Assembly: GCA_030153605.1 (NCBI GenBank)
Contig: JASKLO010000003.1
Location: 37,308-101,307, forward strand
Direction of reading: 5' to 3'
DNA length: 64,000 nt
DNA from: Thermosipho sp. (in: thermotogales)
GTDB taxonomy: Bacteria > Thermotogota > Thermotogae > Thermotogales > Fervidobacteriaceae
In this document: positions 51,239 through 58,908 of the stretch, piece after piece
Layout of the letters: each line of letters opens with the position of its first letter
Position numbering within the stretch: position 1 is the first letter of the stretch
Translations under genes and position numbers: made by a program
The notes under the pieces: model-generated
The model's database searches: none
What the model saw: the letters and a program-made list of their open reading frames with translations, nothing else
What the model was told of the DNA's origin: nothing

Positions 51239-52891
51239 TTATAATTCTTCTTTTAAGCGTTTTGCAAGTTTTTTGCCAATTAATTTTTGTAATTCATCTA
51301 AAGAAGCTTTTTTAATGTTTTCAATTGAACCAAAAGTTTTTAAAAGTAATTTTTTCCTTTTAGGACCTATTCCTGGTATTTCATCAAGTACTCTTGTTTT
51401 GTAGTTTTTTAGTTTAAGCCTCCCACTAAAAGCATTAGCAACTCTATGGGTTTCATCTCTAATTTTTATCAAAGCTCTTAAAACAGGGTCATCAAATGGA
51501 ATAGTTAATTTTTTACCATTTATAATTATTGTTTCATTTTCTTTTGCTATTCCAACTACATTTTTAAAATCAAATCCAAGTTCTTTAAAAGCATCTAACG
51601 CAGCATTAACTTGACCTATACCGCCGTCAACAAAAAAAAGATCGGGTAATTTGTGTTTCGAATATCTTTTTTTTACTAAAAGTTTAATGCTTTCATAATC
51701 ATTTAAAATATCACCTAATTTATACTTACGATAAAGACTTGGAATGGGTTTTCCATTTTCAAATACAACTAACGATGCAACAGTATATTTACCATTTCTG
51801 TGTGAAATATCAGTACCTTCAATATATCTTGGAATTTTGTTGAGTTTTAGATACTGTTTTATTTTTTTCAAAGTTTCTAATGAAATAGATTTTTCTAGAT
51901 TTATTCCATCTAAATTTTCTTTTGCAATCTTTAAAAGATTTTTATCATCTTCATCAATTGGAAGAGAAATTGGAATATCGAAATCAATTGGGATTTTATG
52001 ATTTATTACAATCTTGTTTGGTTTTTCACTTGAAATACCGAAATAAAAATGATATAAAAATTCTTCAAAAGTAAATTCACCTTCATACACTAGTTTTGAA
52101 ATTAATGCTCCACCCCTTACACGTAATATAACAAAAACATTTTTGGAAAATTCAATATAGTCAGTATTTCTTTTGTCTTTTAATATAACACCTTGAGAAT
52201 TAATTAAATTTTCAAAAGAAAGGAGGATATCCCTGTATTTAATTGCATTTTCAAAATCTAGCATTTTTGCATGATGTTCCATTTTTGTTTGAATAAAATT
52301 TCTCACAAAATCAAAGTCTCCTTTTAGAATTGATTCGAGTTTTGTGATGCTTAGATTGTAAGATTTTTCATCAATATTACCAATACAAGGAGCGGAACAA
52401 ACATTGAGATGGTAGAACATACATGGCTTTTTAATTTTAGTGATCTCTTTTTTACAAGTTCTAAATTTTAAAATTTTCTGAAGAATTTCAACTAAAACTC
52501 TTGTATATCTTATATTAGTATAAGGTCCGAAATATAATCCATCTTTTCTTTTATTTCTAACTACTTCAATATATGGAAATTTACCATCAGAAATTCTAAT
52601 AAAGGGATAAAACTCATTACCTTTAAGCATTACGTTGTATTTTGGCATATATTTGTTTATTAACGTAGCTTCAAGAAGTAATGCTTCTTTTTCATTGGTT
52701 ACAATTATAGTTTCTAAATCATCAGCTTCTTCAATTATAAGTCTACTTTTTTCTTCTTTAAAAGTAAAATGAGATGACAAACGTCTTTTTAAATTTTTTG
52801 CTTTACCAATATAAATATATTCTTTTCCTTTTTTAAACAAATAAACTCCGGGCTTATTTGAGATTTTTTCAATAATTTTTTTATCTAACAT
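51239..52891 (-). CDS. uvrC: Excinuclease ABC subunit C
   Basis: Nucleotide excision repair nuclease. GIY-YIG domain at the N-terminus (GVYLFKKGKEYIYIGKAKNLKRRL), the CxnC cluster region (CKKEITKIKKPCMFYHLNVCSAPCIG), a UVR helix pair (KMLDFENAIKYRDIL), RNase H-like 3' domain with FVDGGIGQVNAA, and C-terminal helix-hairpin-helix (IPGIGPKRKKLLLKTFGS). 550 residues, slightly short. It starts 22 bases after the terminator stem and needs its own promoter. Confidence 0.96.
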   Translation of the reverse strand: MLDKKIIEKISNKPGVYLFKKGKEYIYIGKAKNLKRRLSSHFTFKEEKSRLIIEEADDLETIIVTNEKEALLLEATLINKYMPKYNVMLKGNEFYPFIRISDGKFPYIEVVRNKRKDGLYFGPYTNIRYTRVLVEILQKILKFRTCKKEITKIKKPCMFYHLNVCSAPCIGNIDEKSYNLSITKLESILKGDFDFVRNFIQTKMEHHAKMLDFENAIKYRDILLSFENLINSQGVILKDKRNTDYIEFSKNVFVILRVRGGALISKLVYEGEFTFEEFLYHFYFGISSEKPNKIVINHKIPIDFDIPISLPIDEDDKNLLKIAKENLDGINLEKSISLETLKKIKQYLKLNKIPRYIEGTDISHRNGKYTVASLVVFENGKPIPSLYRKYKLGDILNDYESIKLLVKKRYSKHKLPDLFFVDGGIGQVNAALDAFKELGFDFKNVVGIAKENETIIINGKKLTIPFDDPVLRALIKIRDETHRVANAFSGRLKLKNYKTRVLDEIPGIGPKRKKLLLKTFGSIENIKKASLDELQKLIGKKLAKRLKEEL

Positions 52892-52913
52892 AATATCACC
52901 CTATAATAACAAA

Positions 52914-52940
52914 AATGTGGGGTATTCCCCCCACAAAAAA
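52914..52940 (-). terminator. Terminator upstream of uvrC
   Basis: TGTGGGG and CCCCACA pair around a six-base loop; T-run follows on the minus strand. It ends the gcvH-membrane-protein transcript. Confidence 0.82.
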
Positions 52941-52955
52941 ACTAAAAGGATTAAA

Positions 52956-53396
52956 TTATTTTATGTTTCGGTTTTTATAACCAACAATCAAAGTAATAAC
53001 ATAAGACCAGCCAATAGAAAAAAGAGGAATTAATGCAGCATTTTTAACATAGAAAAAGTCAATAATTAATAAAGCGATAAAAATTAAAGAAAAAACTATA
53101 GAAATTCTCATTCCTTCACGAACTTTTAAGTTTGAAAATAATCTTAATTCAATAATCGAATAAATACCTATCAAAGCATATAAAATTGGTGATAAAGAAA
53201 AACCAAGTTTTGAAAGAAAATTTAAAAATCCACCAGAAATAAAAAAAGCAATTGAGATTCCAAAATAAAGCCAAGAGGTTACACTTGAAATTCCAAATGC
53301 AGATTTACCTTGCTGAATAATTCCCAATGCTAAAACTGCACCGAGAACAATGTTTGCAATAAACATTAAGGTTGAAAATGCTGTAGCCATTTTCAT
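52956..53396 (-). CDS. Small multi-spanning membrane protein, unknown function
   Basis: 146 residues with four or five hydrophobic helices (FSTLMFIANIVLGAVLALGI, WLYFGISIAFFISGGFL, SPILYALIGIYSI, ISIVFSLIFIALLIIDFFY, LIPLFSIGWSYVITLIVG) and short charged loops. No family recognised. Its start overlaps the gcvH stop by four bases, so it is cotranscribed with gcvH. Confidence 0.6.
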   Translation of the reverse strand: MKMATAFSTLMFIANIVLGAVLALGIIQQGKSAFGISSVTSWLYFGISIAFFISGGFLNFLSKLGFSLSPILYALIGIYSIIELRLFSNLKVREGMRISIVFSLIFIALLIIDFFYVKNAALIPLFSIGWSYVITLIVGYKNRNIK

Positions 53397-53761
53397 TCAC
53401 CTTCACTTTCTAAAAATTGTTTATATTCTTCTTCTGTCAATAATTCATTAAGTTCTTCAGGATTTGAAAGTTCTATTTTCACTAGCCAACCTTTTCCTTC
53501 AGCATCTTCATTCACTAATTCAGGGGAAGCATCAAGTTCAGAATTAATTTCAACAACTTTTCCAGAAACTGGAGCATAAATATCAGAAGCTGCTTTAACA
53601 CTTTCAATTGATAATAATACATCGCCTTTTTTAACTTCTTTTCCAACTTCAGGTAAATCAACATAAACAATATCTCCAAGTTCTTCTTGGGCATGATTTG
53701 TTATTCCAACATAACCAGTATCTGTATCAATCCACTCATGACTTTTAGTATATTTTTTCAT
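53393..53761 (-). CDS. gcvH: Glycine cleavage system H protein
   Basis: Lipoyl carrier. TKSHEWIDTDTGYVGITNHAQEELGDIVYVDLPEVG is the family start, and the lipoylated lysine lies in SIESVKAASDIYAPVSG. 122 residues. Other gcv genes (P, T) are not in the window. GGAGGGG before the ATG and a good promoter upstream. As in some Thermotogales, it may also act as a general lipoyl carrier. Confidence 0.95.
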   Translation of the reverse strand: MKKYTKSHEWIDTDTGYVGITNHAQEELGDIVYVDLPEVGKEVKKGDVLLSIESVKAASDIYAPVSGKVVEINSELDASPELVNEDAEGKGWLVKIELSNPEELNELLTEEEYKQFLESEGE

Positions 53762-53801
53762 TTTTTCCCCTCCTTGTCAATTTCTTAGGTCTACAAAGAA
53801 T

Positions 53802-53829
53802 ATTTTATCATAAAAATACTTTATTTCAA
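53802..53829 (-). promoter_or_regulatory. Promoter of gcvH
   Basis: Minus strand: TTGAAA, 16 nt, TAAAAT with TGa directly before the -10. About 40 bases upstream of the gcvH start. Confidence 0.65.
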
Positions 53830-53843
53830 GAGAATTAATATGG

Positions 53844-55787
53844 TTAAAAGATTAAATTACCTAAAATAACTACCAATAATGAAAAAATATACGCTATTGT
53901 GAAACTATATAATACGGAAAATAATACCCATTTCCAGCTTCCAGTTTCTGATTTTATTGATGCTAAAGTGGCAAAACAAGGGATGTACAAAAGAATAAAA
54001 ACAAGCAATGCATAAGCAGAAATATTAGAAATGGATTGGGACAAAAGTGATTGAGCAGAAATTAGGTCGCTTTCTGCAAAACCATATAGCATTGATAGAG
54101 ACGAAACAATAACTTCTTTTGCAACACCACCAAAAAGTAAAGCAGTTGCTATCTGCCAATTAAAACCAAGAGGTTTGAGTAAATGTACAAAAATTTTACC
54201 TAAATATGCAGCATAACTTGTTTCAATATGGCCTTTAGAAGGGAAATATGATAGAAACCAAATTACAATACTAGCAGCAAAAATAATTGTACCAGCTTTT
54301 TGGATAAAATGGCTACCTTTATTCCACATATATATAAAAATATTTCTTAGTGTTGGAATTCTGTATCTAGGAAGTTCCATAACTAAAGGAACATCTTCAC
54401 CTTTAAAAAACAGTTTGTTGATAATATATGCTGATAATGCAGTAATGAGAATACTTAAAGCATAGATGGAAAATAAAACTTCACCTTTATATTTATTAAA
54501 AAAGATACTAGTTATCATTAAATAAACTGGTAATCTTGCACTACATGAAATAAAAGGTGAGACAAGAATAGTACCAATTCGTTCCTTTTCATCAGGTAGC
54601 CCTCTTGTGCTCATGATTGATGAAACATTACAGCCAAAACCAAGAAGCAACGAAATAAAAGATCTTCCAGATAATTTCATTTTATACATTATTCTATCTA
54701 CTACAAATGCAGCACGTGGTAAATATCCAGATTCTTCCAAAATACCTAAAGCAAAAAATAATGCAAAAATGTTAGGAATAAAAACTAGAACACCACCAAC
54801 ACCATTTATAACTCCATCTGAAATTAAAGAGATGAATGTATTATTCCCGAATGATTTAATATATGAGCTTAATAACGAAAGTAAGCTTTCTAAATAATCT
54901 GAAATAGGTTGAATAACATCGAAAGTAAATTTAAAAACTAGATACATAATTACAAGTAAAATAGGTATTCCAAAGAATTTGTGAGTTAGAATATGATCAA
55001 TTTTGTCGTTAATTGTTCTTTGATAATTTAATGATTTACCTGAATAGGCTTCTTTAATAATATTTTCAACGTGAGAATATCTGATTGAAGGTATTAAAGT
55101 GGAAGTTTCTTTTACAATTGAATAATCAATTTTGATATACGGTGATAGTATTTTTTGAATTTCTTTGTCTTCTTCTAAGAATTTTATTGCTGCAAACCTT
55201 TTATTAGTTAAAATAGAATCAGGAATTTCTTTTTCAATTTTTAAAATTATGCTTTCTAGATCTCCATAATCAAAAACAACTTTTTTAATATGCTTCCCTC
55301 TTGCAACCTCAACAATTAAATTCTTTAATTCATCTATTCCCTCACCTGTTTTAGCAGAAGTAAAAACAACAGGTACACCAAAATGCTTTTGGAGCTCAAA
55401 TTTGTTTATTTTAATTCCTAATTTTTTAGCTTCATCAATAGAGTTCATTACAAGAATAACATTGGAATTAAGTTCTAATAATTCAATAAGAAGGTAGAAG
55501 CTTTGTTGAGGATTTACAGAATCAGCAATTAAAACAGTCACATTGGGAGGAGTATAAAAAAGAAAATCTCTTGTTACCTTTTCATCAGCACTCTGTGAAG
55601 ATAATGTATAAGTACCGGGAAGATCAATAATATGAAGGGTATCATTTAACCATGTTGTTGCACCTTCAATTTTTGAAACAGTTACACCAGGCCAGTTAGC
55701 AACATATTGGCGAGCACCAACTAATCTATTAAAAAGACTGGTTTTTCCAACATTAGGATTTCCAACTAGTCCGACAGTTATAACCAT
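53844..55787 (-). CDS. feoB: Ferrous iron transport protein B
   Basis: Fe(II) uptake permease with cytoplasmic G domain: GNPNVGKTSLFN (G1), VTVSKIEG (switch), DLPGTYTL (G3), NSIDEAKK (G4), then the membrane domain with two Gate motifs (SFISLLLGFGCNVSSIMSTRGL, GFNWQIATALLFGGVAKEVIV). 647 residues is typical. Starts one base after feoA ends. Confidence 0.96.
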   Translation of the reverse strand: MVITVGLVGNPNVGKTSLFNRLVGARQYVANWPGVTVSKIEGATTWLNDTLHIIDLPGTYTLSSQSADEKVTRDFLFYTPPNVTVLIADSVNPQQSFYLLIELLELNSNVILVMNSIDEAKKLGIKINKFELQKHFGVPVVFTSAKTGEGIDELKNLIVEVARGKHIKKVVFDYGDLESIILKIEKEIPDSILTNKRFAAIKFLEEDKEIQKILSPYIKIDYSIVKETSTLIPSIRYSHVENIIKEAYSGKSLNYQRTINDKIDHILTHKFFGIPILLVIMYLVFKFTFDVIQPISDYLESLLSLLSSYIKSFGNNTFISLISDGVINGVGGVLVFIPNIFALFFALGILEESGYLPRAAFVVDRIMYKMKLSGRSFISLLLGFGCNVSSIMSTRGLPDEKERIGTILVSPFISCSARLPVYLMITSIFFNKYKGEVLFSIYALSILITALSAYIINKLFFKGEDVPLVMELPRYRIPTLRNIFIYMWNKGSHFIQKAGTIIFAASIVIWFLSYFPSKGHIETSYAAYLGKIFVHLLKPLGFNWQIATALLFGGVAKEVIVSSLSMLYGFAESDLISAQSLLSQSISNISAYALLVFILLYIPCFATLASIKSETGSWKWVLFSVLYSFTIAYIFSLLVVILGNLIF

Positions 55788-55788
55788 T

Positions 55789-56217
55789 TCATAACCTCCT
55801 GAGGAAGATTTTTTCTTTCATACCATGACCTAAATTAATTTTTTTGCCTTTAAAATAAATTTCACCATTTTTGATAGAAATATTTGAATTGACATTTAGG
55901 CCAAGTAATGAGATTTTTTTAAGAAATTGTTGACCAGCCGAAAAAGCAGAAATGATATATTCACCATCTGAAGCCAAAGAAAGCGGAATATAGTCGTTTA
56001 AAAATTCAACTTCAATACTTGAAGCTTCAGAATTACGGAGAGAAATCAACTTATTAAAAACACGATATACTCTGGGATCACCCAAAGGCGAACCTCGAAC
56101 AACTTCAATTAATGAATTAGGAACAATACCTATACCTAATAATCTATGTTTTATTGGAGAGTTATTAATATTAATTACTTTAACTTTTGCTCCAACAGGA
56201 ACTTTATCTAATGTCAT
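55789..56217 (-). CDS. feoA: FeoA with two SH3-like FeoA domains
   Basis: Residues 1-75 form a canonical FeoA domain (VPVGAKVKVININ, HRLLGIGIVPNSLIEVVRGSPLGDP). Residues ~78-142 look like a second, more divergent copy (PLSLASDGEYIISAFSAGQQFLKKISLLGLNVNSNISI). Single-domain FeoA of ~75 residues is more common. It should modulate FeoB. AGGAGGTTG precedes the ATG; a Fur-like palindrome and promoter lie upstream. Confidence 0.87.
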   Translation of the reverse strand: MTLDKVPVGAKVKVININNSPIKHRLLGIGIVPNSLIEVVRGSPLGDPRVYRVFNKLISLRNSEASSIEVEFLNDYIPLSLASDGEYIISAFSAGQQFLKKISLLGLNVNSNISIKNGEIYFKGKKINLGHGMKEKIFLRRL

Positions 56218-56229
56218 AACAACCTCCTT

Positions 56230-56246
56230 TTGAAAATTATTCTCAA
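56230..56246. promoter_or_regulatory. Fur-like operator in the feoAB leader
   Basis: TTGAAAATTATTCTCAA is a near-perfect palindrome. Its core matches the 7-1-7 Fur motif (TGATAAT-n-ATTATCA) with one mismatch per half-site. It lies between the -10 and the ribosome site of feoA, a position expected to block transcription when Fe is plentiful. Confidence 0.6.
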
Positions 56247-56250
56247 TAAG

Positions 56251-56278
56251 ATTATAACATTAAAGTGTTAAAAATCAA
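56251..56278 (-). promoter_or_regulatory. Promoter of feoAB
   Basis: Minus strand TTGATT, 16 nt, TATAAT, with TGt before the -10. About 34 bases upstream of the feoA start codon; the operator is directly downstream. Confidence 0.6.
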
Positions 56279-56282
56279 GAAA

Positions 56283-56310
56283 TTGACTTGTAAAATAAAC
56301 ATGATAAAAT
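56283..56310 (+). promoter_or_regulatory. Promoter of the thioredoxin-like gene
   Basis: TTGACT (56283-56288), 16 nt, TAAAAT (56305-56310) with TGa before the -10. It is divergent from the feoAB promoter with only a few bases between their -35 elements, so the two could be co-regulated. Confidence 0.6.
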
Positions 56311-56355
56311 AAAGAAAATTAAAATCATAAAAAATAAAAGCAAAGGAGGTTTAAG

Positions 56356-56628
56356 ATGAAAATACTATATTTCAAAAATGATAAGTGTAGTGTTTGTGGC
56401 GCAGTCCATCCAAAAGTTAAAAGAATTGCTGAAGAATATGAAATTGGTTTTGAAGTAATTGATGTTGTAGAAAATCCTGAAATTGCTGGACAATATTTAG
56501 TTCTTACTGTTCCTACAGTTTTAATTCTTGATGATAATGAACAAGAATTAGCAAGATTTGCTAGGAATTTTAGTATATCAGATATTACAAGATTTATTGA
56601 TAGATATTTAGAATTAACTAAAAACTAA
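56356..56628 (+). CDS. Thioredoxin-like small redox protein
   Basis: 90-residue thioredoxin fold with active site CSVC at residues 11-14 (YFKNDKCSVCGAVHPKV), cis-Pro in LTVPTVLI and a C-terminal helix. The active site differs from WCGPC and from glutaredoxin CPYC. Probably a cytoplasmic disulfide reductase or redox sensor. AAAGGAGG precedes the ATG; single-gene unit ended by the hairpin at 56643. Confidence 0.85.
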   Translation: MKILYFKNDKCSVCGAVHPKVKRIAEEYEIGFEVIDVVENPEIAGQYLVLTVPTVLILDDNEQELARFARNFSISDITRFIDRYLELTKN

Positions 56629-56642
56629 TTTAACGATAATTT

Positions 56643-56670
56643 AAAAAGCTGGCGGACTTGCCAGCTTTTA
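56643..56670 (+). terminator. Terminator of the thioredoxin-like gene
   Basis: AAAAAGCTGGC-GGACTT-GCCAGCTTTT, a strong stem followed by T-rich sequence. Confidence 0.88.
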
Positions 56671-56855
56671 TTTTATCTATTAACGCAATATAATAACTAT
56701 TATATTGTATATAATAAAATGAGGAGTTTTTAAGATTTTTTATAAAAATTATAAGATTTTAAAATTAAAATTGGTTTATAAAAGCATAATTAAATCAAAA
56801 ATTAAAAAAGCCACCCTATAAAAGATAATGTTGGCCCTTTTTTGTTATTTTTTGA
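56671..56855. other. Non-coding stretch between convergent units
   Basis: 185 very AT-rich bases with no supported gene. Near 56805-56850 an imperfect hairpin (AAAAAGCCA ... TGGCCCTTTTTT) may terminate the minus-strand cytochrome-b5-like gene, but its loop is long and pairing includes a bulge. Confidence 0.4.
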
Positions 56856-57698
56856 CTACTTTAATATGTATCCTATTTTATATTCGTTTTTGTAAACTTT
56901 ATTATCTTTTATACTATAATTATTAGTATTTCCCTCAAAAACCAGATATCCTATTTTATATACAGCATCTAATTTTTTTAAGCCGTGCGGAGAAAGTTTT
57001 ATTATTTCATAAGTTAATTCTTCACCGGCGTTATGTCTATTCATGTGATTTCCTTCTTTCCATCGTTTTGAATAAGATACATCATATACTATTCCTTCAA
57101 CAGCAACATAGGCTTTATTACCATTTTTTCCATTATATTTATTTAATTCGTTGTATGATATTATCAATAAGCCAACTTCAAAAACATTATCCCAATTTTT
57201 AAAATCTGTAAGTTTATTGTTCTTTATAAAATAAGTTAAATCTTTTCCTGCATCATCAAATCCTATTTTTTCTCGCCAGGTTTTTGAATAAGTCACATCA
57301 TATATTGTCCCTTCATATGAAATAAAGGCTTTAGAATTATTTTTTCCATTGAATAATTTTAAGTCATCAATAGTAAAACCTAAAATACCTAAAGGTTCAT
57401 ATTTTTCAATTATAGGGCTGCCATGCGGTGATAAAAGATACAATTCAGAAGTATATTCATTCCCGGATTTAAAACGTCCATTTGCATGTTCTCCATTTAT
57501 CCAGGAGTTTAGATAACTAACATCATACACAAAACCATTTACTGAAACCCAACTATCGCTGCCTTGTATCCCGTTGTTTAAAAGTAGCGATTTATATTGT
57601 ATAATTAGCATGTTTTCTTTATTCAAAACATTTTCTAAATTTGAAGAAAAACCAAAAATTCCAAACACTAATAAAAGAAAAATAATATATCTTTTCAT
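56856..57698 (-). CDS. Secreted protein with three cytochrome b5-like (heme/steroid-binding) domains
   Basis: Signal peptide (RYIIFLLLVFGIFGFSS), then three repeats: ~31-107, ~108-179 and ~180-254. Each has a VYDVSYS.W pattern (FVYDVSYLNSW, TIYDVTYSKTW, IVYDVSYSKRW), a downstream AGKDLT-type element and, in repeats 1 and 3, SPHG (H92, H238). Repeat 3 is the best match to the bacterial MAPR/b5 group (NGNKAYVAVEGIVYDV, HNAGEELTYE). Repeat 2 has no His, so it may not hold heme. It should sit outside the inner membrane and shuttle electrons or bind a ligand. It follows a di-heme membrane gene by 22 nt. Confidence 0.8.
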   Translation of the reverse strand: MKRYIIFLLLVFGIFGFSSNLENVLNKENMLIIQYKSLLLNNGIQGSDSWVSVNGFVYDVSYLNSWINGEHANGRFKSGNEYTSELYLLSPHGSPIIEKYEPLGILGFTIDDLKLFNGKNNSKAFISYEGTIYDVTYSKTWREKIGFDDAGKDLTYFIKNNKLTDFKNWDNVFEVGLLIISYNELNKYNGKNGNKAYVAVEGIVYDVSYSKRWKEGNHMNRHNAGEELTYEIIKLSPHGLKKLDAVYKIGYLVFEGNTNNYSIKDNKVYKNEYKIGYILK

Positions 57699-57720
57699 AA
57701 TTTGCCTCCTTAAATTAAGA

Positions 57721-58095
57721 TTAAAATAGCCACGGATTTATTAGATGTATTAACAAAAAAACTAATAAAGAAAAACTCAAAATTCTATGAAAATAAATCC
57801 ATTTGTGTTTAAACAAACTAAATTTTCCGATTATAAAAGATGCAAACATTGAAATTATTAAAACCCATAAAATGGAACCAGTGTGTAAGTAGAAATTATA
57901 ACCTAACGCTAAATAACCATGAACGAATCCAAAGATAATTAATAAAACACCTGAGATTTTATGATATTTTTTTAAGAATTTAATTATATCCGTTAAAATT
58001 TTGCTTTTTATTCTTTTATTGATAACTCTTAATGAATAAGACAAAAAATTAAATATTAACAGTGCAACATTAAACCAACCAAGAAATTTATACAT
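57721..58095 (-). CDS. Four-helix di-heme membrane protein (ferric reductase/b561-like)
   Basis: 124 residues with about four membrane helices. Histidines H45 and H59 lie on one helix region and H103 and H117 on another, both pairs spaced HX13H, the bis-heme pattern of ferric-reductase/NOX and cytochrome b type proteins. H71 and H97 are extra, near loops. No flavin or NAD(P)H domain is attached. The protein should carry two b hemes across the membrane. It lies 15 nt after korB and 22 nt before the b5-like gene, so all four appear cotranscribed. Family name uncertain, heme binding well supported by pattern. Confidence 0.74.
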   Translation of the reverse strand: MYKFLGWFNVALLIFNFLSYSLRVINKRIKSKILTDIIKFLKKYHKISGVLLIIFGFVHGYLALGYNFYLHTGSILWVLIISMFASFIIGKFSLFKHKWIYFHRILSFSLLVFLLIHLINPWLF

Positions 58096-58110
58096 TTTAC
58101 CACCACCAGT

Positions 58111-58908
58111 TTAAAATAATTCTATTCTTGGTTGAAAATCTTCATATACTTCTTTAGATTCATTAAGGTAAATAAGTCCTAGTGCTAATTTTTCAGTGTC
58201 CATTGCAATTTCAAATGCTGTTTTTCTATCAGTAGGATCGTAATCTTCTGGAAGAATGTAAGTATTTTCTTTATACCATTGATATGTATTATATTTATTA
58301 AAAGTAACGCAAGGTTGAAGTATATCAATTAATGAATATCCTCTGTGTTTGATAGCTTTTTTAATTAATTCAATTGTCAAATCAGTATATCCCATGAAAG
58401 TTCTAGCAACAAAAGAAGCGTTAAGAGCAACAGCAACTGCTATAGGATTGAATGGATCAACAAAGACACCATCAAATTGCAATGTTGTCTTTACTCCTTT
58501 AGGAGTTGTAGGAGAAGCTTGCCCTTTTGTTAAACCGTAAATCATGTTATCATGTACTATATTTACTATATTGGGATTTTTTCTTATTGTATGAATAAAG
58601 TGATTTCCACCTTCTCCATATGTACAACCATCACCGCTTTCTGCAATTACTATAAGCGATGGGTTTACAAGTTTAATTGCAGTTGCAACTGGTAAAGTTC
58701 TACCATGTAAGCCATTGAACATGTTAACATTTACATATTGCGGCATTTTTGCAGCTTGTCCAATACCAGAAACAATTACAACCTGATTAGGACTTAGTTC
58801 TAGCTCAGAAAAAGCAGTTTTCAGTTCGTTTAATATACCAAAATTTCCACATCCTGGGCACCAAGCTATATCAGAATTTGAGATATCATATATTTTAACG
58901 CTAAACAT
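58111..58908 (-). CDS. korB: 2-oxoacid:ferredoxin oxidoreductase, beta subunit
   Basis: TPP subunit with [11 protein letters not shown] near residue 17, [22 protein letters not shown] (TPP and Mg site) and [18 protein letters not shown]. 265 residues. Start overlaps the stop of the alpha/gamma fusion gene. A separate homologue lies at 21054, so the genome has at least two such systems. Substrate not fixed. Confidence 0.92.
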   Translation of the reverse strand: MFSVKIYDISNSDIAWCPGCGNFGILNELKTAFSELELSPNQVVIVSGIGQAAKMPQYVNVNMFNGLHGRTLPVATAIKLVNPSLIVIAESGDGCTYGEGGNHFIHTIRKNPNIVNIVHDNMIYGLTKGQASPTTPKGVKTTLQFDGVFVDPFNPIAVAVALNASFVARTFMGYTDLTIELIKKAIKHRGYSLIDILQPCVTFNKYNTYQWYKENTYILPEDYDPTDRKTAFEIAMDTEKLALGLIYLNESKEVYEDFQPRIELF

